64,000 nucleotides of DNA, taken from Salvia splendens (taxonomy: Eukaryota > Streptophyta > Magnoliopsida > Lamiales > Lamiaceae). A model generated the notes under the pieces. That model did not search any database. It saw only the letters and a list, made by a program, of their open reading frames with translations, and was not told the origin of the DNA. Where the stretch lies: the NCBI RefSeq assembly GCF_004379255.2, contig NC_056048.1, positions 11,927,197-11,991,196 of the forward strand, written 5' to 3'. Positions 30,613-42,600 of the stretch are shown piece after piece. The position numbers and the translations under genes are program-made. Each line of letters starts with the position of its first letter. The first letter of the stretch is position 1.

Positions 30613-33600
30613 ATGACGTCTGTAAGTTTCTTCTTCTTCGCATATACATATTCATTTGCATGTTTTTTTGTTTTATTTTTGTGCCTACGTTTACATATGA
30701 TCAAAGATGTAATCCAATTTGATTTGGAAATTATTATTTGATTTTGATTTATCCTCCAAGACATGATCCAATATAATTATGGGTGAAATGCATGCATGCG
30801 ATTCATGGATTTTTTTTTAAAATTATGTTTGAAGTAATTATTTCAAAGATCTAGATCTCTTTCAATTTGTTGGGAATTTTACATTCATTTCTTTCGTCGT
30901 ATGTTTTGGATCATGGCAAAAAGAAGGGGCAGTTTGAGGTTGGATATGGAGTAGAAGAAACCGATGTATTTTAGTACCATTTGTCAAAAATTATATAGGG
31001 ACATCGGTCCATAAAACTATAAACTTTGATATTTTTCAAAAAAAATTAAAAGTGGTCTAAAATACGAAAACTTGTTCAACAGGGCAACCGTGAAATAAGA
31101 CCACTTTTAAAGTTTATAGAATGCATTAAAAAGCCATGCTATGTAGCAAGCTATGTTGATTTAGTTGTGTCTAAAATAAAAAAAAGGATCATTTTTTTAG
31201 GTCAGTTTTTATAGTTCATGAAAAATATCAGAATTTGATTAAATTAGTGATTCTAGAGACCAATATCCTAGTTAAATACTCCATCCGTCCATGATTAAAT
31301 GTCACATATCTGACCGGCACGAGTTTTAAAAAATTCTTTGACTTTATAAGGTAAAGTGGGTAGAAAAAGTTAGTGGAATATGAGACCTACTATTATATAA
31401 TAAAATGTGAGTGAAATGAGTTATTGTACATATATAGTAAAAGTGAAATATGACATTTATTGGCGAACGGACAAAAAAAGAAAAATGAATATTTAATGAC
31501 GGACAGAGGGAGTATAATAAGTAAAGACAGGTACTTGTATTATTATAAAGGAATTCACAATCTACCTGATTCGTAGGTTAAACATTGTGTAGATGTTGGG
31601 ATTCTTCTTCTTACAAGAGATAAAAGCCGGGCGTAATATAACCCAAAGAATGAATACAAAAGACAAACTGAACCGAAATTACAATGGAAAAATAGAAACA
31701 GTAAGACCGTAAAAGTGTTTAGCCGAGTCGATGAGGCCTCTTTCCGCAAGACGAGACACGCCCCGGTAGTGCTCTCGGTTTGGCGTGTCATCCCCAAAGA
31801 TAAAATAGCTACGTCTCTGGTGAAACAGCACCGCAATCAACAGAGCTCCGGCGAACTGGATGGAGGAGTGGGCAGAGCTTTCGATAGGAAAAAATAATGC
31901 AGGAGAGGGAGAGAGCTTATGATGATAAATGCTTTGTGAATGTTGTGTAGAGATGCATGGAATGGCTAGCCTATTTATAGGCTCAGTCCACTGCTGGGGG
32001 TCAACAGCCATGATGGCTGTCATCATTGCGAGATTGTAACTGCCGAACGTTACGGGCGTTACAAACCGTTACGAGAGCTGCTCCTTGACGCATCGGGACA
32101 CGCGCGCATCTAGGTTCGTAACGACGTGGACTTCATCACGTATCAGCCACGTAGGCTCTTACCGTGTCATACTGACGATGTGTCATCGCACTTGGCTTGC
32201 TAGCGTGGAAACGTTGGTGGTCAAAAAAGAAAAAAGAACTACACCAACTAGCCTTGGGGTCGAGCCCAAGCACCGAGACTCACGACCAGGCCCAAAGAAC
32301 AGTCCAAAGACCAATTGCCAAGATCCAAGTCCAAGTCCACGGACACGGGCACGGGCTCGGGCTCTAGGCACGCTCGCGGAACGCAACGATTCCAACAATC
32401 CCCCACATGAGTGGAAATAGCCAAATGCATAAGCATGCAGACACAAACTCAACCCTCGAAAGGTATATAAGCATAAGGATAGGTAGTTGTTGGCTTTGAA
32501 CCCTCCATAGTCAACACCATCGGATACACAAGCGGCTTAGTAGCGCGATGCTTTGGACTAATCCCCCACGGCGTGCATCGAGACAATGGTGTTAACGCTT
32601 AAACACCTCAACCTCATACGTTCTCACGTTTTGTGTCCTTTGCGGCCTTGGACACCACTTTGGATTCATAAGTGTGTTATTTGAAGCGGCCTCACTTCAC
32701 ACTTATATAGGTGATTCCTAATCGAGTATCTTGCCCTACTCGGTCTCCTTGAGAAGTCAATCTCCTCGAGATCCTTAGGAGTCATTAAAAGTCATAGACT
32801 TAACCTCACCACTAGGCAAGTTTTCCAACACTCTATTGTTCTCTAGGGAATAGATATAGTTGAGTGTTTCTCATAAACTCTCATAGTTTAGTTGTCCCTT
32901 TGAACTAAGTTCTTGGGATCTCCAGTCATCATGGTTGGGTTACCACTATGACAATTCTTTAGTTTGTGGATTTCGAACTCATTCCCTCTAGCAACTTATT
33001 CATTTGATCACGGTTTAACCCTTTGGTTAGCGAATCCGCTAGATTATCTATTGACTTCATATAGTCAATTGTAATCACCCCTGATCCGCTAGATTATCTA
33101 TTGACTTCACATAGTCAATTGTAATCACCCCTGTTGTGATCAAATGTCTCACGGTGTTATGTCGTCGACGTATATGTCGAGACTTACCGTTATAGAAGCC
33201 ATTGTTTGCCCTTCCAATAGCCACTTGGCTATCGCAGTGGATCAGCACTGGTGGCACTGGCTTAGACCAACATGGAATATATTCAAGGAAGTTCTTAAGC
33301 CACTCGGCTTCCTCACCAGCCTTATCTAAGACAATGAACTCCGATTCCATTGTTGATCGGGCTATACATGTCTGTTTTATGGATTTCCACAATACAACAC
33401 GACCCCCAATAGTAAAGACGTATCCACTTGTTGAAAGTGAGTCTCTAATGTCGGATATCCAATTTGCATCACAGTACCCTTCAAGTACCGGGGGTATCTC
33501 GAGAAGTGTAGCCCATGATTTTGAGTATGTTTTAAATATCTCAAAACCCTCACAAGAGCTCTCCAATGCTCTTTGCTTGGATTGCTCGTGTAACGACTCA

Positions 33601-36600
33601 ACTTGTTCACGACACAAGCAGTATCAGGTCGAGTGCAATTAGTCAAGTACATAATGCATCCGATGACCCGTGCATACTCCTCTTGTGCAACAGGCTTGCC
33701 TTTGTTCTTGCTCAAGTGAACGTCGAGTTCAATTGGAGTCTTAACCGACGCGCCATCATAGGCTTTGAATTTATTCAATATCTTCTCAACATAATGTGAT
33801 TGTGTTAAGATGATTCCATCAGACGTTCTTAGAATCTTTATTCCAAGAATTACATCGGCTAGACCCATGTCTTTCATGTCAAAGTTTCTCTTTAACATGA
33901 CCTTTGTATCATTAATTACTTGAGTGTTGCTACCCAAGATTAACATATCATCAACGTATAGACACACTATAACATGGCCGTTATTAGTGCTCTTGATGTA
34001 GACACATTTGTCGCACTCGTTAATTTTAAACCCATTTGATAACATCACATTATCAAGCATCAAGTGTCATTGCAATGGCGCTTGTTTCAATCCATATAGA
34101 GACTTTACGAGTTTGCATACCTTTTTCTCTTGTCCAGGTACTACAAACCCTTCGGGTTGTTCCATATAAATTTCATCTTCTAGTTCACCATTTAGAAACG
34201 CGGTCTTTACATCCATTTGATGAATCTCAAGATTGTGCAATGCAGCAATAGCGAGAAGCACTCGGATAGATGTAATCCTTGTTACAGGTGAATAGGTATC
34301 GAAGAAGTCATGTCCTTCCTTTTGTTTAAATCCATTTACTACTAGTCGGGCTTTATACTTATCCACTGTTCCATCGGCCTTAAATTTCCTTTTATGTACC
34401 CATTTGAGGAACCTGAATCGCGCTAGCGTGCAAGGCCCGATCCAAATGATACAGTACTAAGACGTGGTAGTAGGGTCAGAACAACAAAAACATTTGGTCC
34501 TGACTACATTGCTTTTATGTTAGATGAAGAACCAACATCTATAAAAGTAGCCTTCGATGGCCCAGACGGGCTACGTTGGAGAGAAACTGTTCAAAGCGAA
34601 ATTGATTCAATTTTGCTAAACCACACTTGGGTGTTGGTAAATCTACCTGAAGGTGCGAAACCTCTAGGTTGCAAATGGGTACTTAAAAGGAAATTTAAGG
34701 CCGATGGAACAGTGGATAAGTTTAAAACCCTTTACTACTAGTCGCTTTATACTTATCCTCTATTCCATCGGCCTTAAATTTCCTTTTAAGTACCCATTTG
34801 CAACCTAGAGGTTTCGCACCTTCAGGTAGATCTACCAACACCCAAGTGTGGTTTAGCAAAATTGAATCAATTTCTCTTTGAACAGCTTCTCTCCAATGTA
34901 GCCCGTCTAGGCCATCGAAGGCTACTTTTATAGATGTCGGCTCTTCATCTAACATAAAAGCAATGTAGTCAGGACCAAATGTTTTTGGTGTTCTGACCCT
35001 ACTACCACGTCTTAGTACTGTATCCTTTGGATCAGACCTTGCACGCTTGCGCGATTCAGGTTCCTCATCCGCTGATTTAGAACTAGTGGCTTCTTCTTCC
35101 ACGGGATTAGAACTAGTGGCTTCTTCTTCAATTCTTGTCTCAGAATTGGTTGAGACTTTTTCCTTGTCTTTGCAAGGAAATGAATTTTCGATAAATACAG
35201 CATTCCTTGACTCAATTGTTGTTTCTACTGTAATAGTCGATATTTCAGACTTATGAACAACAAATTGATATGCACTACTGTTAAGTGCATATCCAATGAA
35301 GATACAATCAACTGTTTTAGGTCCAATTGTAACTTCTTTGGGCGGGGAACCATTACTTTTGCCAAACACCGCCACACTTTGAGGTATTTGTAAGATGGTT
35401 TCCATCCTATCCACGACTCATAAGGAGTGACGTCTTTTCCTTTGCGTGAGATTTTGTTTAGGATAGAGTTGGCTGTCAAGATAGCCTCCCCCCACATGTT
35501 CTGGGGCAATCCATAACTAAGTTGCATTGCATTCATCATTTCCTTTAGAGTTCGATTTTTACGTTCTGCAACACCATTAGATTGTGGTGAATATGGAGCA
35601 GTTGTTTGATGAATCAACTTGGTTGTAAAATCAAAACGATTCGTCTCCTCTATCGCTTCGAATCGTTTTGATTTTTCAACCAAGTTGATTCTCAACTTCG
35701 TTCTTATAATTTTTGAACGTTTCTATTGCTTCACCTTTACTTCTTAAACGATAAATGTAGCAATACCTTGTGCAATCATCTATGAAAGTGATAAAGTACT
35801 TTTTACCACCTCTAGTTTGCACCATCTTTAAATCACATACGTCCGTGTGAATTAATTCAAGGGGTTTTGTGCTTCGTTCAACCGAGTGAAACGGTAACTT
35901 AGTCATTTTTGCTTCAAGAAAAATTTCACATTTATCTTGGGTATCCACTTCATTAGCCTATAGTAAATCTAAATTCACTAATCTTTTAATGGCTTTTGAA
36001 TTTACATGTCCCAATCTACAATGCCACAAATTTGAACACTCAGTCAAGTAAGAGGAAGTAGATGCTTTATTATTATTAGCCAATGGCTTTGCAACACTGC
36101 GAGTTATCACACTGAGCTTGAAAAGTCCATCGGTTACATAACCTTTTCCGAGTGACTTTCCAAACTTGTACAATGCAAACCTATCAGACTCAAATACAAG
36201 TTTAAACCCCTTAATTACTAGTATTGATCCTGACACTAGGTTCTTGCGGATGTCCGGGACATGCAGCATATCCTTCAAAGTGATAGTGACGCCAGACGTC
36301 ATCATGAGAATCACGTTGCCAATGTAGAGAATTTCAGACGATGCTTGATTCCCCATGTTGATCTTCCTCCCTTTAACAGTAGTGCAGGAGGCAAACTTGC
36401 TCCTATCTGAGCAGACATGAACAGTCGCGCCGGTGTCGATGTACCAGCCACCCTTGTTATCAACAAAGTTAATTTCTTCAGTGACCACAGATATGAGGTC
36501 GTTTCATCCCAGTCTTTGAACTCCTTCTCAACGACGTGGGCTGCCGGCTTCTTCTTCTTGCTGCGGAAATCCTTGGCAAAGTGGCCAATTTTGCCACACT

Positions 36601-39600
36601 TGAAGCATTCGCCTTCAAATTTCTTTGCAGGCTGCTTTCCCTTCCCTTTATCCTTTTGACCTGGGCGATGGCGTTTGTTGGAGGGACCGCCCCGCTACAA
36701 CAGATTGTCTTTGGCTTCAAGTGGGCTAAAGCCCTTAACCTTTTGGTCGCTTTTGCGCACATCAGCCTCAATGCGCAATTTCACGATCAAGTCTTCAAGA
36801 GCCATCTGTTTTCGCTTGTGCTTGAGATAGCTCTTGAAGTCCTTCCAATTGGGAGGAAGTTTGTCAATGATCGTGCACCTTAAGAATTTGTCGGGCAAGG
36901 TCATCCCTTCAGCCACTAGTGCGTGGATGATCATTTGGAGCTCTTGAACTTGCTCCATGATGGGTCGAGAGTCGACCATCTTGTAGTCCATAAATCTGGA
37001 TGCTACAACTTGTTCAGTACCTGCAGCATTATCTATGCTATACTTCATTTCTAGGATTTCCCACATCTCTTTTGATGTGGTTACAACAGAGTATACATTG
37101 TACACACAATCATCTAAGGCACTTAGAATGAAATTTTTACGAAGATAATCTCCTTTTCTCCAAGTTTCAGTCCGCCATGACTTCGAGCCTAGTCTCTTGA
37201 TCGCTTGGCGCGGGCGGCTCGTTTTCAGTGAGGAAGTTGGCGACGCCCAATGTTGTCAAGTAGAACAACATCTTTTGGTACCACCTTTTGAAGTCAGATC
37301 CTCCAAACTTTGGTGGCTTCTTGGTAGGTGGAATCATTCTTGGTGCCAAAGGTGTCGTACTTGGTCCATGGAAGGAACCAATTTCCTTGCCCCCGAAGGA
37401 GCCAACAACGTGGTTGGGCATAGAGCCCCCACCATTCATGTTGGGCATAGAGCCCGCCATGGTCATACCAGCCCCGAAGGAACTAGCACCCGCGTGAGAC
37501 CCGAAGGCCCCAACTTTCGTGTGAGACCAGAAGGCCCCAGCACTCGATCCATTAAAGGATCCGAAAGAACCACTAAAAGTGGAACCAACCGATCCACTCG
37601 AGGTGGATCCACCAGTGGGCCCAAGGGGGTTAACAAACTCCCAAGGCGTTGTTGATGAAGATGGATGGTGCCCGGGAGTGGGCATCATCGTCGGAATCGA
37701 TGATGTGTTGACTGGTGCAGTGGTCGACAAGGTGGATGGAAATGCGGTGGCGGTGGTGGCAGCGACAGTGTTGGAATCAGTCGACATCTCCAGCAAAGGT
37801 ATTAAGTTTCAGAAGTGATTAAGTTCAGTTTAGAGATCCAAATTCCTTCAAAGGCAAGTCTTATCTCGTCTTGCGATTGTTCGGATTCTTCTTCTTACAA
37901 GAGATAAAAGTCGGGCGTAATACAACCCAAAGAAGGAATACAAAAGAACAAACTGAACCGAAATTACAATGGAAAAATAGAAACAGTAAGACCGTAAAAG
38001 TGTTTAGCTTAGTCGATGAGGCCTCTTTCCGCAAGACAAGACACGCCCCGGTAGTGCTCTCGGTTTGGCGTGTCATCCTCGAAGATAAAATGGCTACGTC
38101 TCTGGTGAAACAGCACCGCAATCAACAGAGCTCCGGCGAACTGGATGGAGGAGTGGGCAGAGCTTTCGACAGGAAAAAACAATGCAGGAGAGGGAGAGAG
38201 CTTATGATGCTATATGCTTTGTGAATGTTGTGTAGAGATGCATGGAATGGCTAGCCTATTTATAGGCTCAGTCCACTTCTGGGGGTCAACAGCCATGATG
38301 GCTGTCATCATTGCGAGATTGTAACTGCCGAATGTTACGGGCGTTACATACCGTTACGATGTGTCAACAGCCACGTAGGCTCTTACCGCATCATACTGAC
38401 GATGTGTCATCCCACTTGGCTTGCTGGCGTGGAAACGTTGGTGGTCAAAAAAGAAAAAGAAATACGCCAACCAGTCTTGGGGTCGAGCCCAAGCACCGAG
38501 CCCCACGACCAGGCCCAAAGAGCAGTCCAAAGACCAATTGCCAAGATCCAAGATCAAAGTCCAAATCCAAGTCCACGGGCACTGGCTCGAGGCACGCTCG
38601 TGGCGCGCGCGTGTGTGCGCATGTGGGCTCTACAGCCCATCTTAGTCCACTAGAAGTATTACATGTAATAATCCCACTTATTAAATACTTGTTTAATAAG
38701 CTTCTAACTTTCAATGTGGGATACTTAATTATTCTCATGGCTTCTCTCATAGCTCATTTAATTAACTAGTAATTATTTCGCAACTTTAATCCATTATTTC
38801 TCACTCATCGAGAATCGGATTTGAGAAAATGAATATACCACGGTCATCTACTCCGAACGTAGATCGAGGCTATATTATTTAATTTCACAAAATTAAATGT
38901 CTCGTTGGAAGTATTCTTGGTCAAATCCTTTGACCGCAACGATTCCAACAGTAGATCGAGCTATTGAGTACGGTCCTCAATAATGAGTTTGTGTGTGTGT
39001 GTTTAAGGAATTTGGGAAAAAATATGCATTGTCAAAAAGTTGTTAAGATACAAATGGATTATCTTAAAAGCTAATTCATGAAACGATCCATAGCAGTAAT
39101 ATCATTGTGTTAAATTTTGTCTTCCTATCTTTCTTTTTTATTCGAAATCATTTTCATTACACTAAAAAACTGTGGTTACATGCCAATTTTCATTTGGTGT
39201 GTTAATTACAGCACGAGAAAGGTCAATCATTGCCCAAATTTGGCGAGTGGGACGTGAATAATCCGGCTTCGGCAGATGGATTTACGGTTATCTTTGCAAA
39301 GGCGAGAGACGAGAAAGCCAAAGGCTCAGCGGGAGGATCCGAGCAGCCGGGCAGCACTGAAAGTAGTGCCCACCATGACTTCCCGGATGCCCCCCGCAAG
39401 GTGCTTCACTATACTCCGATCAATATCATTTTGTTAATTACTAGTTATTATAAATTAAACCTATAAATAATTAGGACGATGATCAATATCAAACTAGTCT
39501 TAAACCTTAAATACTAATAATCTCTATTCAACATTATTTCCAATTTGACACAATATCACTATTGATGAATACAACATTATTTATTGTTGGATATTTTAGT

Positions 39601-42600
39601 GTAATTAGATTAACTTGATTGATCAATATGATCATAATGAGACATCAAATAAGTTGGAAGTGCGGAGTGTACACTTATTTGAATTCGTTATGATTAGACG
39701 GGGGTTCGGGGGCAGCGCCCCTGGTAAGGGGCAACTTTTATTTCCATTAAAATTGATACACAGAAAACCCATCCGGAAATATAATTTCCGATAATTGAAG
39801 GACTAAATTAAAATATTCGAAACCCGCAAAAAAAACTGTTAAAAACAGTTGTGATATTGAAAGGATGCAACGTTTCACTTTCAAACTCCTTTTATTGATC
39901 ATCTTCTGGTTCGAAAATGGAATGACAAAATTAACATACGATATACTTCAAAACCTGAATTGTATCCGATCAAATATTGGTAGAACCAACGAAAGGTTTT
40001 GCGAAGTTGGATAAGTTTGCTGGCCAGGATTTCAGACGCTGGCTGAAGAAGATGCATTTCATGTTAACGGGTCTGAAGGTCGTGTACGTTCTGAGTACTC
40101 CCATGCCCGAGGCTGTTGATAATGAAACTCTGGAACAGACGAGAAGGCGGATGAAATGGGAGAACGATGACTACATATGTCGTGCTCACATTTTAAACTG
40201 TATGTCTGATTCCCTTTTTGATGTGTATCAAAACTTAGAGTCTGCTAAAGAGTTGTGGGATTCCTTCGAAGCCAAATATATGGCAGAAGATGCTTCTAGC
40301 AAGAAATTTCTTGTTGGGAATTTTATTAACTATAAAATGGTTGATTCAAGGCCTGTCATGCAACAATACAACGAATTGTTGAGGATATTGGGATAGTTTT
40401 CCCAATATGATATGAAAATGGAAGAATCTATTTCTGTCTCTAGCATTATCGATAAACTGCCACCCTCTTGGAAAGATTTTAAAAACAATCTGAAACATAA
40501 GAAGGAGGAGTTGAATCTGGTCGAACTTGGAAGTGACTTCCAAATCGAACAGTCCATACGTGATATGGTAAAGGGCTCTGTCGGTAATGGGAAAACAATG
40601 GTTGGCTCTTCTGTGAACATGGTGGAAGAGGGTGAATCCTCCAAGGCTGGGAAAGAGAAACGATTGTTTCAACGGAAACGAAAGTTTCAAGGATACAACA
40701 GTAAGGCTGGGGATAAGAAGCCTAAACTGATGTGCTCGAAGTGCGGTAAATCCGGGCACTTCAAAAGCGATTGCAAGTCTGGAAACGGTGGAAGTAAATG
40801 AAAGAACTGGCTGATACAAGTGGATCCAAGGATCCGGGAAAACAACCAGGTTCATTTTCTGTACCTAATGATCATTCTGTTGAGAATTATTATGCATCAA
40901 TAATTTCTGAAGCACTTTATGTACAGGATGATGATCTCTCGTGGTGGGTTGATTCGGGTGCAACATGTTATGTGTGCAAGGATCTTCAATGGTTCAAAGA
41001 TTTTAAACCAATTGAAGATGGATCTTCATTGAAGATGGGCAATGTTGCAACTGAACCGATCAAAGGAATAGGAAATGTTAGCCTAGTATTTACTTCCGGA
41101 AACTCTTTAGTTTTAGAAAATGTTGTTTATGTACCTGGTATTCGTAAAACTTAGTATCTTGTATTGTATTAAATAATTGTGGTTATAAATAAGTTTTAGA
41201 AAGTGACAAATACATTCTGTCAAGACATGGTACTTTTATTGGTTTTGGTTATCTTTGTGGCATGTTCAAGTTGAATCTAGATGTTTCTTTTGTTAAAAAT
41301 TTTGCATGACTTCTACTAGTTCTAGTAATCATGTTCGTAAATCGGAATTATGGCATGCTAGATTAGGACATGTACATTATAATAGATTGAAAGACATGTC
41401 GAAAATGAGTTTAATACCAACTTTTGAATTGAATGTTGAAAGGTGTAAAACTTGAATGTTAACTAAGATTACTCGACAACCTTTCAATAAACATATCAGT
41501 AAAGATACTAAGGTATTAGAACTTATACAAAGTGATCACTTGGTAATAAAAAGTATGTAGTTACTTTTATTGATGATAGTACTAGATATTGCAATGTGTT
41601 ATTGTGCCATTCAAAAGATGAAGCTCTTTATAAATTTAAAATCTTCAAAGAAAGTGTAGAGTTTCATCATGGTGTGAAGATTAAAGTTCTTCGCACTGAT
41701 AGGGGATGTGAGTATTATGATCCAGTATATTTCGAATCTACTGGTATAGTACATCAGACCACTGCTCCATATACACCACAACAAAATGGTGTAGCGGAAA
41801 GAAAGAATATAACGTTGAAAGAAATGGTTAATTCAATGTTGTGCTATTCTGGCCAAAGTGAAGGATTTTGGGGTGATGCTATGTTAACAGCCTGTTACTT
41901 ATTGAACATAGTTCTTAATAAAAGGAACAAGATAACCCCTTATGAACTTTGGCATAAAAAACCACCAAAACTGAGTTATCTCAGAGTTTGGGGTTGTCGG
42001 GCTGTGGTAAGACTAACTGACCCTAAGATAAAAAAGCATAGGTCAAAGAGGTATAGATTGTGTGTTTCTTGGCTATCCTGAAAATTCGGGCTGCTATAGG
42101 TTCTATGTCATAGAACCTAATGACTATGTATCTGTGCACTCTATTATTGAGTCAAGAGATGCTAATTTTTGCAATGAGAATAGATTCATGTCTTTACCTA
42201 AACCTGGAGGCATGATTGCATGTTCTAGTGACTATGATGTGACTAACAAAGTGACTAATACACCTCCTGAGGTTAAGAAGAGTAGTAGAGCAAGAAAAGC
42301 TAAGTCTTTTGGTGATGATTTCCAATTTTACTTGGTGGAAGGATCAAGGAATGAAATTAATTTTCAATATCAATATTGTTTTAATATTGGTGATGATCCA
42401 AGGACCTACAAAGAAGCTATGGCTTCAAGGGATGCTACATTTTGGAAAGAGGTAATCCAAGATGAGATGGATTCTATAATCCAAAATAATACATGGAAAC
42501 TGACTGATTTACCACCTGGGTTTGAACCTTTGGATAGTAAATGGATATTAAAAACAAAGTTGAAGGTGGATAAAAGCATAGACAAATATAAAGCCAGATT

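Larger units (their letters stand above)
31594..38950 (-). mobile_element. Complete Ty1/copia element, antisense in NOI intron 1
   Basis: The LTRs are 31594-32397 and 37878-38950. The target duplication GTAGA is perfect (31589-31593, 38951-38955). Coding runs right to left: gag, protease, integrase, RT, RNase H. The two LTRs have reciprocal deletions. The left one lacks about 340 bp present at roughly 38590-38930. The right one lacks about 60 bp present at roughly 32075-32140. Frames are broken many times, and two inverted duplications and one tandem duplication lie in the coding part. A standard TGGTATCAGAGC PBS is not visible next to the 5' LTR. It cannot move by itself. A related solo LTR lies at 5328 and a partial copy at 63051. 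Confidence 0.92.

Noticed and set aside
30381..30764. ORFs of 94-113 codons around the NOI start
   Set aside because: They arise from the MITE's cgtccgcg repeats and run into intron sequence. Kept only as possible upstream frames, not genes.
32085..32452. ORFs in the copia LTR, also 31555-31836, 37861-38224 and 63029-63370
   Set aside because: They recur in each LTR copy at the same place with different breaks. They are LTR sequence (U3/R), not coding.
34517..34741. Plus-strand 74-codon ORF similar to copia RT inside a minus-strand element
   Set aside because: Not a separate gene or insertion. It is the inverted arm of the duplication at 34406-35066.
37197..37818. Plus-strand ORFs of 69-152 codons
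   Set aside because: Antisense shadows of the Gly/Ser-rich gag N terminus.
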